A stretch of DNA of 64,000 nucleotides from Methanobacterium sp. (GCF_038562635.1 NZ_JBCFBO010000003.1:62001-126000), one strand, 5' to 3'; positions 9,803 through 20,669 are shown, counted from the first letter of the stretch. The notes: a model not told the origin generated them from the letters alone. Numbers and translations: made by a program.

Positions 9803-10876
9803 TTATATTTGCGGTTCCAGCCTTTTAATCATAAATGCTAAAAATCCAACGATCATCGGGAAAAGGAACAGGTATAAGATTAAAAGAACCACTGGAGGGA
9901 ACATACTGCCGCCCATAACAGTTGATGCTGCAATCAGCATGATCATGAGAATTACAGGTCCAAGTATAGCAACAAACATGTATATCATAGTGAATGAATT
10001 TAATTTTTGAGCGTAATCCTTCAGTTTCATTCTCATTTCATAGGCGACATCTTCTGCTATAACATTGAGCGTCCTTGAAAGGTCCCCACCACTTGCTAAG
10101 GTCCTGGTTATCTGATGAACTGCTCTTTTCATTCCATCAGAGTCTATCCGTTCGCTCATATCCATTAATGCATTTTCTGTTGTTTCCCCATATTTAATTT
10201 CCTCTAATGTTCGTGCAAATTCTTCAGAAAGTGGGCCATATCCAGATAAAGCTACAGATCTCATACTTTCATGAAGACCGAGTCCTGCACGAAGTTCAGT
10301 TGCCATCTGCCTTAAAGCGTATGGCAGTTCTCTTGATGCTTCATTTGATTTTTTCCCTTTCTGCATTTTAGGCAGGAAAATAATCATAACAGACATTAAA
10401 AATATTAACATTCCAAATACAAGACCTATCTCGATTCCAAATCCGAGAACAGTCATTATCACCAGGATTAAAACAAATGATACTGCACCCATTCCCATAA
10501 TTAATTTAGGGTCTATGCCTTCTTTTTCTTCTTCTTTAAGAAGTTCTTCAAGTGATGCCTTCTGATATGCATCCCTTTGAGCCTTATCCTCTTTAGGTTT
10601 ATCAGCTCGTTCATATTTTTTATCGATGAGTTCCTTAAACATCTGAATCTCATCTTTATCCATTTTCATCCGTTCTATAACGCGGGGAGACTCCTTATTT
10701 AGGGATCCCATTCCTCTAGATCCAAGACTTCGAGATCCAAGTCCTGATCGGGACTTTGCTCTCATATCGTTTAGCTTACTTACAGGTACCTGTACGCCCT
10801 CTCCTACCTTTTTACTTGAGTCAATCGTAGCTCCGCCGAGTATGTCGAAGATTTTTTTAAGGCCATCAAAAGCCAT
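9803..10876 (-). CDS. tadC: TadC/GspF-like membrane platform protein of a type IV pilus or secretion system
   Basis: This is a type II/IV secretion F-domain protein (T2SSF family). The N-terminal 120 residues are soluble and charged; two membrane helices follow at about 130-175, then the helical F domain ([60 protein letters not shown]) and two further helices at the C terminus. It would act with the adjacent TadA-like ATPase, 22 bp upstream in the same operon, to assemble an archaeal pilus-like structure. No pilin or prepilin peptidase gene is visible in the window. Confidence 0.85.
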   Translation of the reverse strand: MAFDGLKKIFDILGGATIDSSKKVGEGVQVPVSKLNDMRAKSRSGLGSRSLGSRGMGSLNKESPRVIERMKMDKDEIQMFKELIDKKYERADKPKEDKAQRDAYQKASLEELLKEEEKEGIDPKLIMGMGAVSFVLILVIMTVLGFGIEIGLVFGMLIFLMSVMIIFLPKMQKGKKSNEASRELPYALRQMATELRAGLGLHESMRSVALSGYGPLSEEFARTLEEIKYGETTENALMDMSERIDSDGMKRAVHQITRTLASGGDLSRTLNVIAEDVAYEMRMKLKDYAQKLNSFTMIYMFVAILGPVILMIMLIAASTVMGGSMFPPVVLLILYLFLFPMIVGFLAFMIKRLEPQI

Positions 10877-10898
10877 TCTATCACCACATCACCATTAT

Positions 10899-12773
10899 CT
10901 ATAATATCTTATCTAAAACTTCATCAGGGTCTCTATAATAGTCACTGATCCATTCTCCAACTTCTGTAATGGATCTAATGTTGTTATCTCCCATGTACTC
11001 CAGTACTAACCTTCTTTTTTCAATTTCCTCTTCAATTTCAGTGATGGTTATTCCACGAAGTTCAGCCATTTCCCTTAGTGTCTGGCTTGCAATACCAACA
11101 TATTCCACTTTATCAACCATGTTGTTCCATTCAAATACTCTGTTCAGCTGCACATTACCTTCTTCCATACCTACAACTTCTGCAACTTCAGTTATTCTCC
11201 TTATAGACCCCCCTTCAGGCCGATACATCCTATTCTGCATTATTATAAAGTCTAAAGCAGGTATCATAATATTTGGAACATTCATCGGAGGATTTATAAG
11301 CCTTGTTATTGTTTCACGCGCAGTGTTGGCGTGAAGTGTACCAAATCCAGAGTGTCCAGTGTTTAAAGCTGTGAAAAGAGTTATTGCTTCACCACCCCTT
11401 ACTTCCCCTACAATTACCCTGTCCGGCCTCTGCCTGAGGGAGTTCTTAACCAGGTGATCCATGTTCAGTTCTCCTTTTCCCTCAATGTTAGGTGGACGGG
11501 TTTCCATACGTAAAACGTGGGCGTGAGGTAGCTGCAGCTCTAATGTATCTTCTATAGTGATTATTCTCTCACGAGGAGGGGTAAATGAAGTTACTGTGTT
11601 CAATGTTGTGGTTTTACCAGAACCAGTACCTCCAGCTATAATTGCGTTACAGGGCTTAACTCCAAGTCCATCAACACAAACCCATAAAAACCCTGCTAAA
11701 TGAGAGGACATAGTTTTAAAGTTAATTAAATCAATAACAGTTAATGGATCTTTACGGAATTTTCGTATAGTTAGGGAGGAACCATCTGCAGATACCGGAG
11801 GGATAGTTGCATTTACCCTTGAACCATCTTCCAACCTCGCATCTAAGATAGGTGTTTGCTGGTCTATTCTACGGTTTACCTGCCTTGCAATAACATCTAT
11901 AATCGCTTTAATATCAGTATCATCATCAAAAACAACATTTGTCTGCATCATTCCCAGTTTTCGGTGGTAAACAAACACAGGGTTGCCTGTTCCAATTACC
12001 ATTATTTCTTCCAGATCATCATCTTTAATCATAGGATCCAGTTCACCATATCCCAGCATTTCCTGAGATATTTGTGCTGCAAGTTTATCAGTATCCCTTA
12101 CTCCCTTCATTTTCAGGAATTCTTTAACTTCACCTGCAAATGACTCTTCATTAACTTTGAAATTGTCACCTTGAGAAACAGCAACTTCAACCAGCTTTTC
12201 ACGAATCTCATTGAGCAGCTGCCTTTCTCTTTCAGTAAATTTAGGGACAGACACGTTGTAAAGAGGAATTAATCCGTCTTCTATTATTTCAGCCTTTATT
12301 CCACTTGAGGTCTTTTTCATCTTTTTAGGACGTCTTTTTGGCTTTTCAGCGGTCTTTTCTGCAGGATCTTTAAACATTTTACTTGAATCAGATTTGTTTA
12401 CGGAGCCTCCCATTATACTGTCAAGTTTGAACCCATCGTCATCATCATCAAAAAAAGATCTTCTTTTATGTTCAGATCTATCTTCTAAATAATCAGATCG
12501 TCCGACCAAATCCTGACTTTCAGATTTGTCCTCTGCATATTCTGATCTTCCCATCAAATTCTGTTTTTCAGATCTATCCTCTGCATATTCTGACTTTTCC
12601 AACAAATCCGGCTTTTCTCTTTTGTATTCAGTCTGCATTGGTTCATATTCTTGCCTTTTAACTGGTTCTTCGGTTACTTCATTTTCCCGTTCATCATCGT
12701 CCTTGTTAAAATCATCACTGGAACCAAATTCCCCTAAAAGATCCCTGAGTATTTCTTTCCGCTTATTTTTCAT
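10899..12773 (-). CDS. tadA: TadA/CpaF-family secretion ATPase with repeated N-terminal extension
   Basis: A VirB11/GspE-superfamily hexameric ATPase that powers pilus assembly or secretion. The catalytic half has [15 protein letters not shown] (Walker A), an Asp box ([12 protein letters not shown]), Walker B ([12 protein letters not shown]) and a His box ([14 protein letters not shown]). The first about 170 residues are an unusual hydrophilic extension with three copies of a 16-residue unit ([45 protein letters not shown]) and Lys-rich runs. I prefer the ATG at 12773: a GTG three codons earlier would fall at or before the start site predicted from the TATA box at 12802-12809. It is followed by the TadC-like gene. 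Confidence 0.88.
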   Translation of the reverse strand: MKNKRKEILRDLLGEFGSSDDFNKDDDERENEVTEEPVKRQEYEPMQTEYKREKPDLLEKSEYAEDRSEKQNLMGRSEYAEDKSESQDLVGRSDYLEDRSEHKRRSFFDDDDDGFKLDSIMGGSVNKSDSSKMFKDPAEKTAEKPKRRPKKMKKTSSGIKAEIIEDGLIPLYNVSVPKFTERERQLLNEIREKLVEVAVSQGDNFKVNEESFAGEVKEFLKMKGVRDTDKLAAQISQEMLGYGELDPMIKDDDLEEIMVIGTGNPVFVYHRKLGMMQTNVVFDDDTDIKAIIDVIARQVNRRIDQQTPILDARLEDGSRVNATIPPVSADGSSLTIRKFRKDPLTVIDLINFKTMSSHLAGFLWVCVDGLGVKPCNAIIAGGTGSGKTTTLNTVTSFTPPRERIITIEDTLELQLPHAHVLRMETRPPNIEGKGELNMDHLVKNSLRQRPDRVIVGEVRGGEAITLFTALNTGHSGFGTLHANTARETITRLINPPMNVPNIMIPALDFIIMQNRMYRPEGGSIRRITEVAEVVGMEEGNVQLNRVFEWNNMVDKVEYVGIASQTLREMAELRGITITEIEEEIEKRRLVLEYMGDNNIRSITEVGEWISDYYRDPDEVLDKIL

Positions 12774-12801
12774 ATGCCTCACGATACCCTATAGCTACGT
12801 A

Positions 12802-12809
12802 TTTATATA
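12802..12809. promoter_or_regulatory. Single TATA box shared by divergent genes
   Basis: TTTATATA lies between the TadA-like gene (minus) and the methyltransferase gene (plus), whose start codons are only 57 bp apart. Its TATATA core is symmetric. A start about 25 bp away on either side would fall near 12779 and 12830, giving almost leaderless messages for both genes. Shared use is an inference; no second TATA box was seen. Confidence 0.4.
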
Positions 12810-12830
12810 GCCTATCCAATATTTAAGTAT

Positions 12831-13811
12831 ATGGAAACACAGTGTAGGTGTGGGGATGCATGCATACAACCCGCTTCAATGGTTTTAAAAGATATTGAAT
12901 CATTTTACAGGGCATGTACCCTCTGTAAAACATGGAACTTAAAGAAATTTTCACCATTAGCCAGCCAAATGGATATAGGCAAAATTAATACAACTTTTGG
13001 ACTTTGTGATTGCGGCAGGAGACACCTTGATATTGTAATTGCACATGTCCTGAAAATAATGATTGATGAGGGAATAAAAGATGAAAGATCGACATTAAGA
13101 GACACATGCGTTCCAATTATAACTCCAGCATATCCCCTGAATTCTATCCCTTATTTACCAGAAAATTCTCTGGTAATATTATCAGATGAGGTAAACAAAA
13201 AATGCGCTCAAAGGATAGTAAAAGAAGTTCGTGAAGTTAAAGGAGTTCTTAAAGGGAATATAATGGAAACTGCAGGATTGAAAGACTCTGATCTCAGCCC
13301 AAATGTATATGAGCTTTTAGCAGGGTGTGAGATGAGGTGTGATATTGTTCAGACACCCTACGGAACATTATGCATCCACAAAGATCAGGGAAAAATACAC
13401 ATAGAATTTCCACAGGTCAAATCTCCCAAAATTGAAATCCTGCAGAAAGTTTTAGAAAAATATGATGCCCCTTCTGTTTTGGACTGCACCTGCGGGCCTG
13501 GAACACTTGGCATTACATGTCTTAAAGCAGGAGCAAGAGAAGTTGTTTTTAATGACATCTGGTTCCCCGCCGTAGTAATGACTGCTGTTAACCTGGAAAC
13601 AAATGGATTTCCAGTGGATACATGGGATCCGGAAAAAGATGTAATTGTAGAGGGGGAAAAATTTAAGGTCTATTCTTTAGATATAAGGCAGTTGAAGAAC
13701 GTTCTGGATGAAAAATTTGATATCTGCATCATCGATGCATTTCCTGGTATCGACACCGAGGAGTTTGTGGAAGCTGCAGGTAGATTAGGTAAAGAAGTAG
13801 TTGTGATTTAA
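12831..13811 (+). CDS. SAM-dependent methyltransferase with N-terminal cysteine motifs (methanogen family)
   Basis: The C-terminal half (from about residue 205) is a class I methyltransferase: VLDCTCGPGTLGITCL is motif I, EVVFNDIWFPAV motif II, and DICIIDAFPGID motif IV. The N-terminal half is Cys-rich (CRCGDAC, CTLCKTW, CDCGRRH), suggesting a zinc or iron-sulfur site. I recognise the architecture as one kept in methanogens but cannot name a substrate. The ATG at 12831 coincides with the predicted transcription start, so the message may be leaderless. It is divergent from the TadA-like gene and 23 bp ahead of the next small gene. Confidence 0.75.
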   Translation: METQCRCGDACIQPASMVLKDIESFYRACTLCKTWNLKKFSPLASQMDIGKINTTFGLCDCGRRHLDIVIAHVLKIMIDEGIKDERSTLRDTCVPIITPAYPLNSIPYLPENSLVILSDEVNKKCAQRIVKEVREVKGVLKGNIMETAGLKDSDLSPNVYELLAGCEMRCDIVQTPYGTLCIHKDQGKIHIEFPQVKSPKIEILQKVLEKYDAPSVLDCTCGPGTLGITCLKAGAREVVFNDIWFPAVVMTAVNLETNGFPVDTWDPEKDVIVEGEKFKVYSLDIRQLKNVLDEKFDICIIDAFPGIDTEEFVEAAGRLGKEVVVI

Positions 13812-13834
13812 GTCTTAATTAATGAGGGAATAAT

Positions 13835-14188
13835 ATGAGCATAGAAATAAGCAACATAGTATTTGACGGCCCACATCTCCTTAAAGATTGGGATCCACTG
13901 AACTTTCCCGCAATTTATGTTATTTTAATGAAACCAGACCCTAAAAATGAACCTGAAAGTTATCAGCTTTTGTATATCTGCGAGTCCAGTGAGTTTTCTG
14001 AACTTGAATCTGGTCTTGATCATCCCAAGTATGAATCATGGTTTAAAGAAGCTGGTTTTAAAGGCAACATTTATATTGGTGCGCATGTGATGCCTAATTC
14101 TACTTTTGAAGATAGAAAACTGTTGAAGAATGTACTTATAGGAATTTATGGGCTTGTTTGTAATTCTCAAAGTAATGCTGAAGAATAG
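13835..14188 (+). CDS. Small GIY-YIG-like protein of unknown function
   Basis: A 117-residue soluble protein. AIYVILMKPD followed by LLYICESSEF resembles the G-I-Y ... Y-I-G beta hairpin of GIY-YIG nuclease folds (here A-I-Y and Y-I-C), and the C-terminal helix RKLLKNVLIGIYGLVCN fits the same fold, but the canonical glycines are replaced, so nuclease activity is doubtful. The fold assignment is an inference. GAGGGAATAAT precedes the ATG. It follows the methyltransferase gene by 23 bp and may share its message. Confidence 0.6.
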   Translation: MSIEISNIVFDGPHLLKDWDPLNFPAIYVILMKPDPKNEPESYQLLYICESSEFSELESGLDHPKYESWFKEAGFKGNIYIGAHVMPNSTFEDRKLLKNVLIGIYGLVCNSQSNAEE

Positions 14189-14350
14189 ATAATTTTGACT
14201 TATTTTTAACTTATTCTAATTTTGATATAACTCACTAAGTACAAAATGGGAAGAGTTAATAAGGGAATTTGAATATAAACTTTTAATTACAAATATCAAA
14301 CTACTTTTCATATAAGGATATTATTAAAAGATTTTTAATGGGGGTATTAA

Positions 14351-15010
14351 ATGGGCTATTTAATCTGCAATAAATGCAAGAGCTATTATAAATTACAATA
14401 TGGTGAGTCTGCAAAAGATTTTGCCCATAAATGCAATTGTAGTGGTAAATTAAGATATGTTGAAAATTTAGATATCATAGATCCCCAATGGAAACAAATT
14501 TCACTTAGAAAAAAACCTGCAAAAAAAGAAATTCTCAAAAACAAGATATTTTCATTTCCAATGAATATAAAAAACAGATTACATCAATTTTATTATAAAA
14601 ACATTGGAAGACATATCTACAATGCTCGAAATCAACACAGGATACATAGAAGTCCTCCGGGCATGCAGGCAGGTTTTATAAACTCCATATTAAATGAGCT
14701 TAATTTCCATAATATCTGGTGGATTTTAGTAGTACCATCAACAATAGCAATAACTCTAATATTAACCTTTACAAGCGGTATATTTACACTCCTACCATTT
14801 CTAATATTGGTGATTATTGGTTACTTATCTGAAAACATGATAATTGGAACTAAAAATGCAATAATCACCGGTGCGGTATCCTTCTTTTTAGGAAGTCTTT
14901 TTACAGGCTCGTTCCTTTACATAATACCATATTTGATATTAGGAATCATTAATGGAGCGGTATGTGGACTTATAGGCGGATACATTAAAACAAGAAGATT
15001 GACTTATTAA
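14351..15010 (+). CDS. Membrane protein with N-terminal zinc ribbon ([12 protein letters not shown] family)
   Basis: The first 40 residues form a zinc ribbon: CNKC, then [18 protein letters not shown]. The same module starts the 41040-41447 gene and a relic at 37497-37608, so this is a local protein family. Residues about 50-110 are basic and soluble, and about 115-215 hold four hydrophobic helices, Gly/Ile-rich. The function is unknown. GGGGGTATTAA precedes the ATG. It stands alone between the GIY-YIG-like gene and a PAP2 relic. Confidence 0.65.
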   Translation: MGYLICNKCKSYYKLQYGESAKDFAHKCNCSGKLRYVENLDIIDPQWKQISLRKKPAKKEILKNKIFSFPMNIKNRLHQFYYKNIGRHIYNARNQHRIHRSPPGMQAGFINSILNELNFHNIWWILVVPSTIAITLILTFTSGIFTLLPFLILVIIGYLSENMIIGTKNAIITGAVSFFLGSLFTGSFLYIIPYLILGIINGAVCGLIGGYIKTRRLTY

Positions 15011-15059
15011 TCAATAATTAAATCTAATCTCTTTTAACGCAATAAGTGGAGCTATTTTA

Positions 15060-15350
15060 TTATTTAATATTCTTTCTTGATATTTCAAAATAGTTAATGC
15101 ACTTATAATTTCCGATAATGGCTCCTGAAATAATATCTAGAGGATAATGTACACCTAATAAATCAGAGAAAATCCCATTAAAGATGTGTATAATAGTAAT
15201 ATATATAAACCAATATACTCTATGTTTCGAGTGATATTTTAGCCTTATTATTGTAGCAGCAGCAAAGGAAGTTGCTGTCTGTCCTAAAGGAATGTGGAAA
15301 CGAAAACTAGAAAGAGTATTAATAAATTCACATTTGAAAATTTTTCTCTG
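15060..15350 (-). pseudogene. C-terminal relic of a PAP2-superfamily phosphatase
   Basis: In one minus-strand frame ending at TAA 15060-15062 the translation includes FHIPLGQTATSFAAATIIR and GVHYPLDIISGAIIGNYK. These match the two conserved C-terminal boxes of PAP2 phosphatases (usually PSGHTA and GVHYPSDVxAG). The catalytic His of PSGH is Gln here, stop codons lie a little upstream (near 15330-15340), and no start codon or N-terminal half is present. It is a decayed fragment, probably of an undecaprenyl- or archaeal lipid-phosphate phosphatase gene. Confidence 0.6.
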
Positions 15351-15503
15351 AAATCAGTATCAGAATATATCCATTAATTCATCACATTTTTATTTGACAT
15401 TTTTAATCCACTTTTTACCATTACAAAATAAAAAAATAGTATTATTTTAAAGTAAATAATATTTATTATATTTTCTAAACTCATTAAAAATTATATCAAT
15501 GAT

Positions 15504-16754
15504 TTAAAATCCCAAATTAAAGTAAACCACAATCGCCGGCACGATCAAAACTCCCATCAAGTTCGACTTATTCACCCCAAGGTAATGGGGAAGCAAACCA
15601 ATTGCAACCGCCGTTACATACACAAGCAGCATGAAAAAAAGATTTGCACGGTACCAGAGAGCAAATCCAACTACAAGCAGGCTCATAAAAGTTATCACAA
15701 AGCATGAAAGTTTCCTATAATTTATCTTTTCTATTAACTCGCTTACAATATCTCCTAATTTCAAACATAAAAATACCGAAATTGAGACCGCTGTTAATGC
15801 GGTAAATACAAAAAATAGCAGGTGGTTAAAATCAAAGTTCTGCAGGATATTGTTCACATAAACGGCAATTCCACTTCTCGGATTTCCAATTAAAAATATC
15901 ATCACAAGTGAAAATAACGTATCAGATGTGTTAACACCGCTTAATGCCGTGATAAAACTTTCATTATTGTTTTCAAAATCCCCGCCGCCGATTAATTCCT
16001 GTGCAATCAGGCTTCCCTGTGCAGGCCCAAATCCCGGTAAAAACCCAAGAATGCTCCCTGCAACTCCACCTGCAAAAATTCCCCTGAGTATATCACTGTT
16101 AATTTTAAAATGATGGAACCTGTTTTGTGTTGGGACAAATGAACGCTGTTGCAAACTATAAATTAATGTGCTTACACCGAAAAGTCCAGTAAAAATACAA
16201 AGCAGTGAAACATTAGACGATACAGGTGAATTCAGCAGGATATAACCCATAATTCCAGAAAATAAAAATAAACCAGCTGACCACAGGAATGACTTTAAGT
16301 TGTTGTTCAATCTTATAAACATGAATATAGTAATTATTACAAGTAAAATCCATATATAAGGCTTAATCTGCCCATAAACTGCAGGTAAAACCATTATGAA
16401 AATTGGTAAAAGGATAACTGTAATTAAAATTGCCCCAAAACCACCTACTGCTGCTAACCTCACTGCTTCTTTACCTCTACCTTCAAGCAGGAGCTGATGT
16501 CCTGGTAAAACTGATAAAACTGTCCCTTCCTCTGGAACTCCAAGAAACATGGAAGGTATAAATTCTAAAAGGGCGTGGGAAATAGCCATGGAAATTAAAA
16601 ATACACATAAAACTTCAGGAGAATAAGAGGCCAAAAGAAAGGAAGATGAAGCAAAAATAAACGCTCCAACCGTGTTAACATGAATTCCCGGAATTAAACC
16701 AGTTACAACGCCACACAATATCCCTATTATACATGCAAGTATCAAATCAAACAT
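15504..16754 (-). CDS. TctA/DUF112-family membrane permease
   Basis: A 416-residue protein with about ten to twelve membrane helices of the TctA/DUF112 type (large membrane subunit of tripartite tricarboxylate transporters; archaeal members occur alone). Family marks are [10 protein letters not shown] near the N terminus, [20 protein letters not shown], and the repeated counterpart [20 protein letters not shown] followed by [12 protein letters not shown]. No TctB or periplasmic TctC gene lies nearby, as usual for archaeal homologues, so the substrate is unknown. The ATG is preceded by CAGGGGTTTAAA. Confidence 0.85.
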   Translation of the reverse strand: MFDLILACIIGILCGVVTGLIPGIHVNTVGAFIFASSSFLLASYSPEVLCVFLISMAISHALLEFIPSMFLGVPEEGTVLSVLPGHQLLLEGRGKEAVRLAAVGGFGAILITVILLPIFIMVLPAVYGQIKPYIWILLVIITIFMFIRLNNNLKSFLWSAGLFLFSGIMGYILLNSPVSSNVSLLCIFTGLFGVSTLIYSLQQRSFVPTQNRFHHFKINSDILRGIFAGGVAGSILGFLPGFGPAQGSLIAQELIGGGDFENNNESFITALSGVNTSDTLFSLVMIFLIGNPRSGIAVYVNNILQNFDFNHLLFFVFTALTAVSISVFLCLKLGDIVSELIEKINYRKLSCFVITFMSLLVVGFALWYRANLFFMLLVYVTAVAIGLLPHYLGVNKSNLMGVLIVPAIVVYFNLGF

Positions 16755-17302
16755 TTTAAACCCCTGAGTTTTCCATTATGCTTTAAATAGAAATGCACAA
16801 ATAATGTAGAAAGTTAGTAATCTCTGTATTACATTAATAATAATATATATAAAATTATTTGTTTTAGTTTCAGCAATTTGAAAATAGAAAAAATAACATG
16901 GGAAAATTGCAGCCAGATGAGAGTTGAAGTCCATTTACATCTTAAAAATCAGGAATATCTTTTAAAATATTTTTCACCAGTTATTCTAATTTAAATACTA
17001 CGACAAACTTTTTTAAACCTTAAAATTCATAATACAAAACGTTGAATTAATACTGCAAAGTCAATTCAATCAACTGTAATTAAACGCAACTCACTATCCC
17101 CAATTAAGGAAATGCTTAAATACTATTTTATTAACGTTGAATACTCTAAACCCTCCATAAATTTAATTTAATTCATTTTAATGAATTATACACCTTAAAA
17201 AAGTTCAGGAAGTATAATTTAGATGCTTAATGCAAAAATTGGATAATTTTAGCATGAGGAAATTACTGAATGTATTTTTTTATAATAAACGGAGTAGTTT
17301 AA
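16755..17302. other. AT-rich spacer between divergent genes
   Basis: About 550 bp upstream of both the TctA-like gene and the sugar porter. No open frame of note and no strong hairpin seen. The sugar porter has CGGAGT shortly before its ATG. Confidence 0.45.
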
Positions 17303-18679
17303 ATGGTTAAGGAGAAAAACATCCAGTTTGTAGTTATAGCCGCAGCAATTACAGCTATTGGAGGAATGTTATTTGGATATGACACTGGAGTAATTTCAGG
17401 CGCAATATTATTTATCAGGCAGGCTTTTTCACTTTCAAGTACCGCTCAAGAGATTGTTGTAAGTTCTGTACTCATTGGCGCAGTAATTGGTGCAAGTATA
17501 AGTGGATTCCTGGCGGATAAATACGGACGCCGCATAATGGTCATCGTTGCTGCAGTTGTTTTTGGAATAGGTGCCATATTTACTGCACTAACTCCAGATG
17601 TGTATACTTTAATTGCAGGTAGAATTGTAGTGGGCATAGCTATTGGAATAGCATCATTTATTGCACCGCTCTATATTGCCGAAGTTGCACCAGTTAGCAT
17701 CAGAGGTGCACTTGTATCATTAAACCAGCTCGCCATAACAGTAGGTATAGTCATTTCATACCTTGTGGATTTTGCCTTTGCTCCTAGCGGGGGCTGGCGT
17801 TGGATGCTTGGGTTAGCTGTAGTCCCCAGTATAATATTGGGAATTGGAATGTACTTAATGCCCTCTAGTCCCCGCTGGCTTTACAGTAAAGGGAGAATTG
17901 ATAAAGCACGTTCTGTCCTTGAACGTATAAGAATGACCAAAAATGTAAGTGAAGAAATGAAAGAAATTAGAGCGAGTCTAGTCTGTGAACAGGAATGTAA
18001 ATGGTCAGAAATATTAGATCCAGTAGTCAGACCGGCATTAATAATCGGCATAGGGCTTGCTGCTTTTCAACAGTTAACCGGTATTAACACAGTTATTTAT
18101 TATGCACCGACAATCCTTGAATTTGCAGGTTTTCAATCGGCTGCTGTTTCAATACTTGCAACTGCAGGGATTGGTATGATAAACGTAATCATGACAGTTG
18201 TAGCGATTTCATTAATAGACAGAGTCGGAAGGAGGCCATTACTCTTAATTGGCCTTGTTGGAATGGTAATCAGCCTTGCAATATTAGGGATAGCTTTCGT
18301 TTTACCGGGATTATCAACGTCTTTAGGTTTGCTCGCCGTTATAAGTTTAATGGTGTATGTCGGTTCATTTGCCATAGGTTTAGGGCCTGTTTTCTGGTTA
18401 ATGATTTCAGAAATTTATCCGCTGCGAATAAGGGGCCGTGCCATGAGCACTGCTACAATAGTTAACTGGGGTACTAACTTAGTGGTGGCAATAACATTTT
18501 TATCCCTTATTCAACTAATCGGGACCCCCGGCACTTTCTGGCTTTACAGCATAATTGGAATTATTACATGGGTTTTCGTTTATTTCCTTGTACCTGAAAC
18601 CAAAGGAAAATCTCTTGAAGAAATTGAAATGGAGTTAAAGGCAGGAAAACGCCTTCAAGAAATTAAAAACACAAAATAA
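17303..18679 (+). CDS. MFS sugar porter (XylE/GalP type)
   Basis: A 458-residue, 12-helix sugar:proton symporter of the major facilitator superfamily. Sugar-porter signatures are all present: GYDTGVISGA in helix 1, DKYGRR in loop 2-3, MPSSPRWL before the central loop, FQQLTGINTVIYYAPT in helix 7, DRVGRRP in loop 8-9 and VPETKGKSLEEIE after helix 12. The substrate is likely a hexose, pentose or small oligosaccharide. The gene precedes a GH15 hydrolase by 25 bp, suggesting a two-gene sugar uptake/turnover or osmolyte unit. Such porters are unusual in methanogens that live on H2/CO2. Confidence 0.9.
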   Translation: MVKEKNIQFVVIAAAITAIGGMLFGYDTGVISGAILFIRQAFSLSSTAQEIVVSSVLIGAVIGASISGFLADKYGRRIMVIVAAVVFGIGAIFTALTPDVYTLIAGRIVVGIAIGIASFIAPLYIAEVAPVSIRGALVSLNQLAITVGIVISYLVDFAFAPSGGWRWMLGLAVVPSIILGIGMYLMPSSPRWLYSKGRIDKARSVLERIRMTKNVSEEMKEIRASLVCEQECKWSEILDPVVRPALIIGIGLAAFQQLTGINTVIYYAPTILEFAGFQSAAVSILATAGIGMINVIMTVVAISLIDRVGRRPLLLIGLVGMVISLAILGIAFVLPGLSTSLGLLAVISLMVYVGSFAIGLGPVFWLMISEIYPLRIRGRAMSTATIVNWGTNLVVAITFLSLIQLIGTPGTFWLYSIIGIITWVFVYFLVPETKGKSLEEIEMELKAGKRLQEIKNTK

Positions 18680-18704
18680 CCCAAATATAAGGTTGAATCA
18701 TATT

Positions 18705-20591
18705 ATGGAAAATAAATTCAAAGATATTGAAAATTACGGCATTATAGGAAACCTGGAAACATGCGCCCTTATTGGTAGTGATGGATCTATAGATTGGATG
18801 TGTCTCCCCTACCTGGAATCACCTTCAATCTTTGCAGCAATTTTAGATAACAAGCGAGGAGGGCATTTTGCTATTCAGCCTGTTTCAAAATTCAGCTCAT
18901 TTCAGGCTTATATTAAAGAAACCAATATCCTTCAAACCACATTCAATACCCCCTTTGGAATGGTTACAATAACTGATTTTATGCCCGTCAATCTTTATGA
19001 CGGGACTAAACACCATAGAACTCTTTATCGGAAAGTTAAGTGCATTGAAGGGCATATACGGCTTGAATTAAGTTTCAAGCCACGCTTTAATTATGCCAAA
19101 GATGTCCCTGATTTCAAGTTAATAGAAGGAGGAGCAATATGCAGTTTTGAGGATAATGAGTTATTTTTAAATACAGTTGTTCCACTCAAAATCAAAGAGG
19201 ATGAAATAACAAGCCAGTTTAACATGAGAAAGGACATGGAAATATGGTTTGTTCTCCAATATAACCAGCAGGATCATTATTCTCCAGAGTATCCTCCAGA
19301 TTATAATAAGTTTAATGAAAAATTAGATGCCCTGCAGGAATACTGGCAAAACTGGACTTACAAATGCCACAAAATCTGCATCCTTGAAGATATCTGGCAT
19401 GATATCATTGCTCGCTCTGGTTTAGTACTTAAATTACTTGCAAATCCAGAGAGCGGGGCAATTGCGGCTGCTGCAACAACATCTCTTCCCGAATGTACAG
19501 GAGGAGTAAGGAATTGGGATTACCGCTATGCATGGATTAGAGATTCAGCATATACTATACAGGCGCTTTTCCACCTTGAACATGTACAGGAATCCCAGGA
19601 TTACATGAGATGGATTAACAGCATTATAAAACAGGGCACTCGTCCTTCAGATATCCACATAATGTACCCACTTCATAAAGATGAGGCTATTGAAGAACAG
19701 ATGCTGGAATATCTTTCAGGTTACAAACAATCAAGCCCGGTTAGGATAGGAAATGCGGCCGTTAATCAAAAACAGCTCGATATTTATGGGGAACTAATAA
19801 ATGCCATTTATGATACCACCCGTTATGGGAAGGATATTTCAGATAAAACATGGGAATTTATAAAAAATTTTGTTGACTATATCTGCGAAGTCTGGAACAC
19901 TAAAGACCGAGGGATATGGGAAATAAGGGGTGAACCCCGCCATTATGTGCATTCAAAACTTATGTGCTGGGTAGCTGTTGATCGAGGGATTAAAATAGCA
20001 AAATTTAAGAAGACTGAGACTTCCTGCAACTGGGAAGAAACAAAAAATGAGATAGAAACTGCAATACTGGAAAAAGGTTTTAATAAAGAATTAAACAGTT
20101 TTGTTCAATCCTTTGATTCGGATGCCATCGATGCAACAACCCTGCTCATTCCAAGAATGGGGCTGCTGCCCTATGACGATCCACGGGTTCAGGGCACCAT
20201 TGAAGCTGTCATGAAAAATTTAATGACTGAAAAAGGTCTTGTCTACCGCTACAAAAATGAAGACGGGCTTCCCGGAGCTGAAGGCTGCTTTTTAATTTGT
20301 TCTTTTTGGCTTGTGGATTCTCTTGCCCTTTCTGGAAGGTTAGATGAAGCAATAAGTATATTTGTTAACGTGCTCCAGTTAATGAGCCCTTTAGGCCTTT
20401 TGGCTGAAGAAATAGATCCCAAAACAGGTAAATTGCTCGGAAATTTCCCTCAAGCATTCAGCCATATAGGTCTAGTTAACAGCGCATTATATATAGGAAT
20501 AGCCAGAGGTAGGAAACATAAAGGGCCTAAACCTCAAGGATTCAAACACAGCGTGCCGTATAAAAAGGAAAAATTCAAAATAAAGAAATAG
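18705..20591 (+). CDS. GH15-family glycoside hydrolase (glucoamylase/trehalase-like)
   Basis: A cytoplasmic glycoside hydrolase family 15 protein of 628 residues. An N-terminal beta-sandwich domain begins IENYGIIGNLETCALIGSDG followed by SIDWMCLPYLESPS; the (alpha/alpha)6 barrel includes GGVRNWDYRYAWIRDSAYT, PHYVHSKLMCWVAVDRG, GAEGCFLICSFWLVD and NFPQAFSHIGLVNSAL, the last two carrying the usual active-site region. No signal peptide. Members act on trehalose or alpha-glucans; the exact substrate is open. I start at the ATG 18705, which follows AAGGTTG by 9 nt; the frame extends to a TTG at 18693. Confidence 0.88.
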   Translation: MENKFKDIENYGIIGNLETCALIGSDGSIDWMCLPYLESPSIFAAILDNKRGGHFAIQPVSKFSSFQAYIKETNILQTTFNTPFGMVTITDFMPVNLYDGTKHHRTLYRKVKCIEGHIRLELSFKPRFNYAKDVPDFKLIEGGAICSFEDNELFLNTVVPLKIKEDEITSQFNMRKDMEIWFVLQYNQQDHYSPEYPPDYNKFNEKLDALQEYWQNWTYKCHKICILEDIWHDIIARSGLVLKLLANPESGAIAAAATTSLPECTGGVRNWDYRYAWIRDSAYTIQALFHLEHVQESQDYMRWINSIIKQGTRPSDIHIMYPLHKDEAIEEQMLEYLSGYKQSSPVRIGNAAVNQKQLDIYGELINAIYDTTRYGKDISDKTWEFIKNFVDYICEVWNTKDRGIWEIRGEPRHYVHSKLMCWVAVDRGIKIAKFKKTETSCNWEETKNEIETAILEKGFNKELNSFVQSFDSDAIDATTLLIPRMGLLPYDDPRVQGTIEAVMKNLMTEKGLVYRYKNEDGLPGAEGCFLICSFWLVDSLALSGRLDEAISIFVNVLQLMSPLGLLAEEIDPKTGKLLGNFPQAFSHIGLVNSALYIGIARGRKHKGPKPQGFKHSVPYKKEKFKIKK

Positions 20592-20669
20592 AATCAATGT
20601 TCAATAATGAATTAGAAATTTAGAATTAAAACAAATTGTAACCTAAATAAAAAAATAGAGAGATTAAAA

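Noticed and set aside
12526..12810. 94-residue plus-strand Ser-rich frame
   Set aside because: Shadow of the repetitive N-terminal extension of the secretion ATPase.
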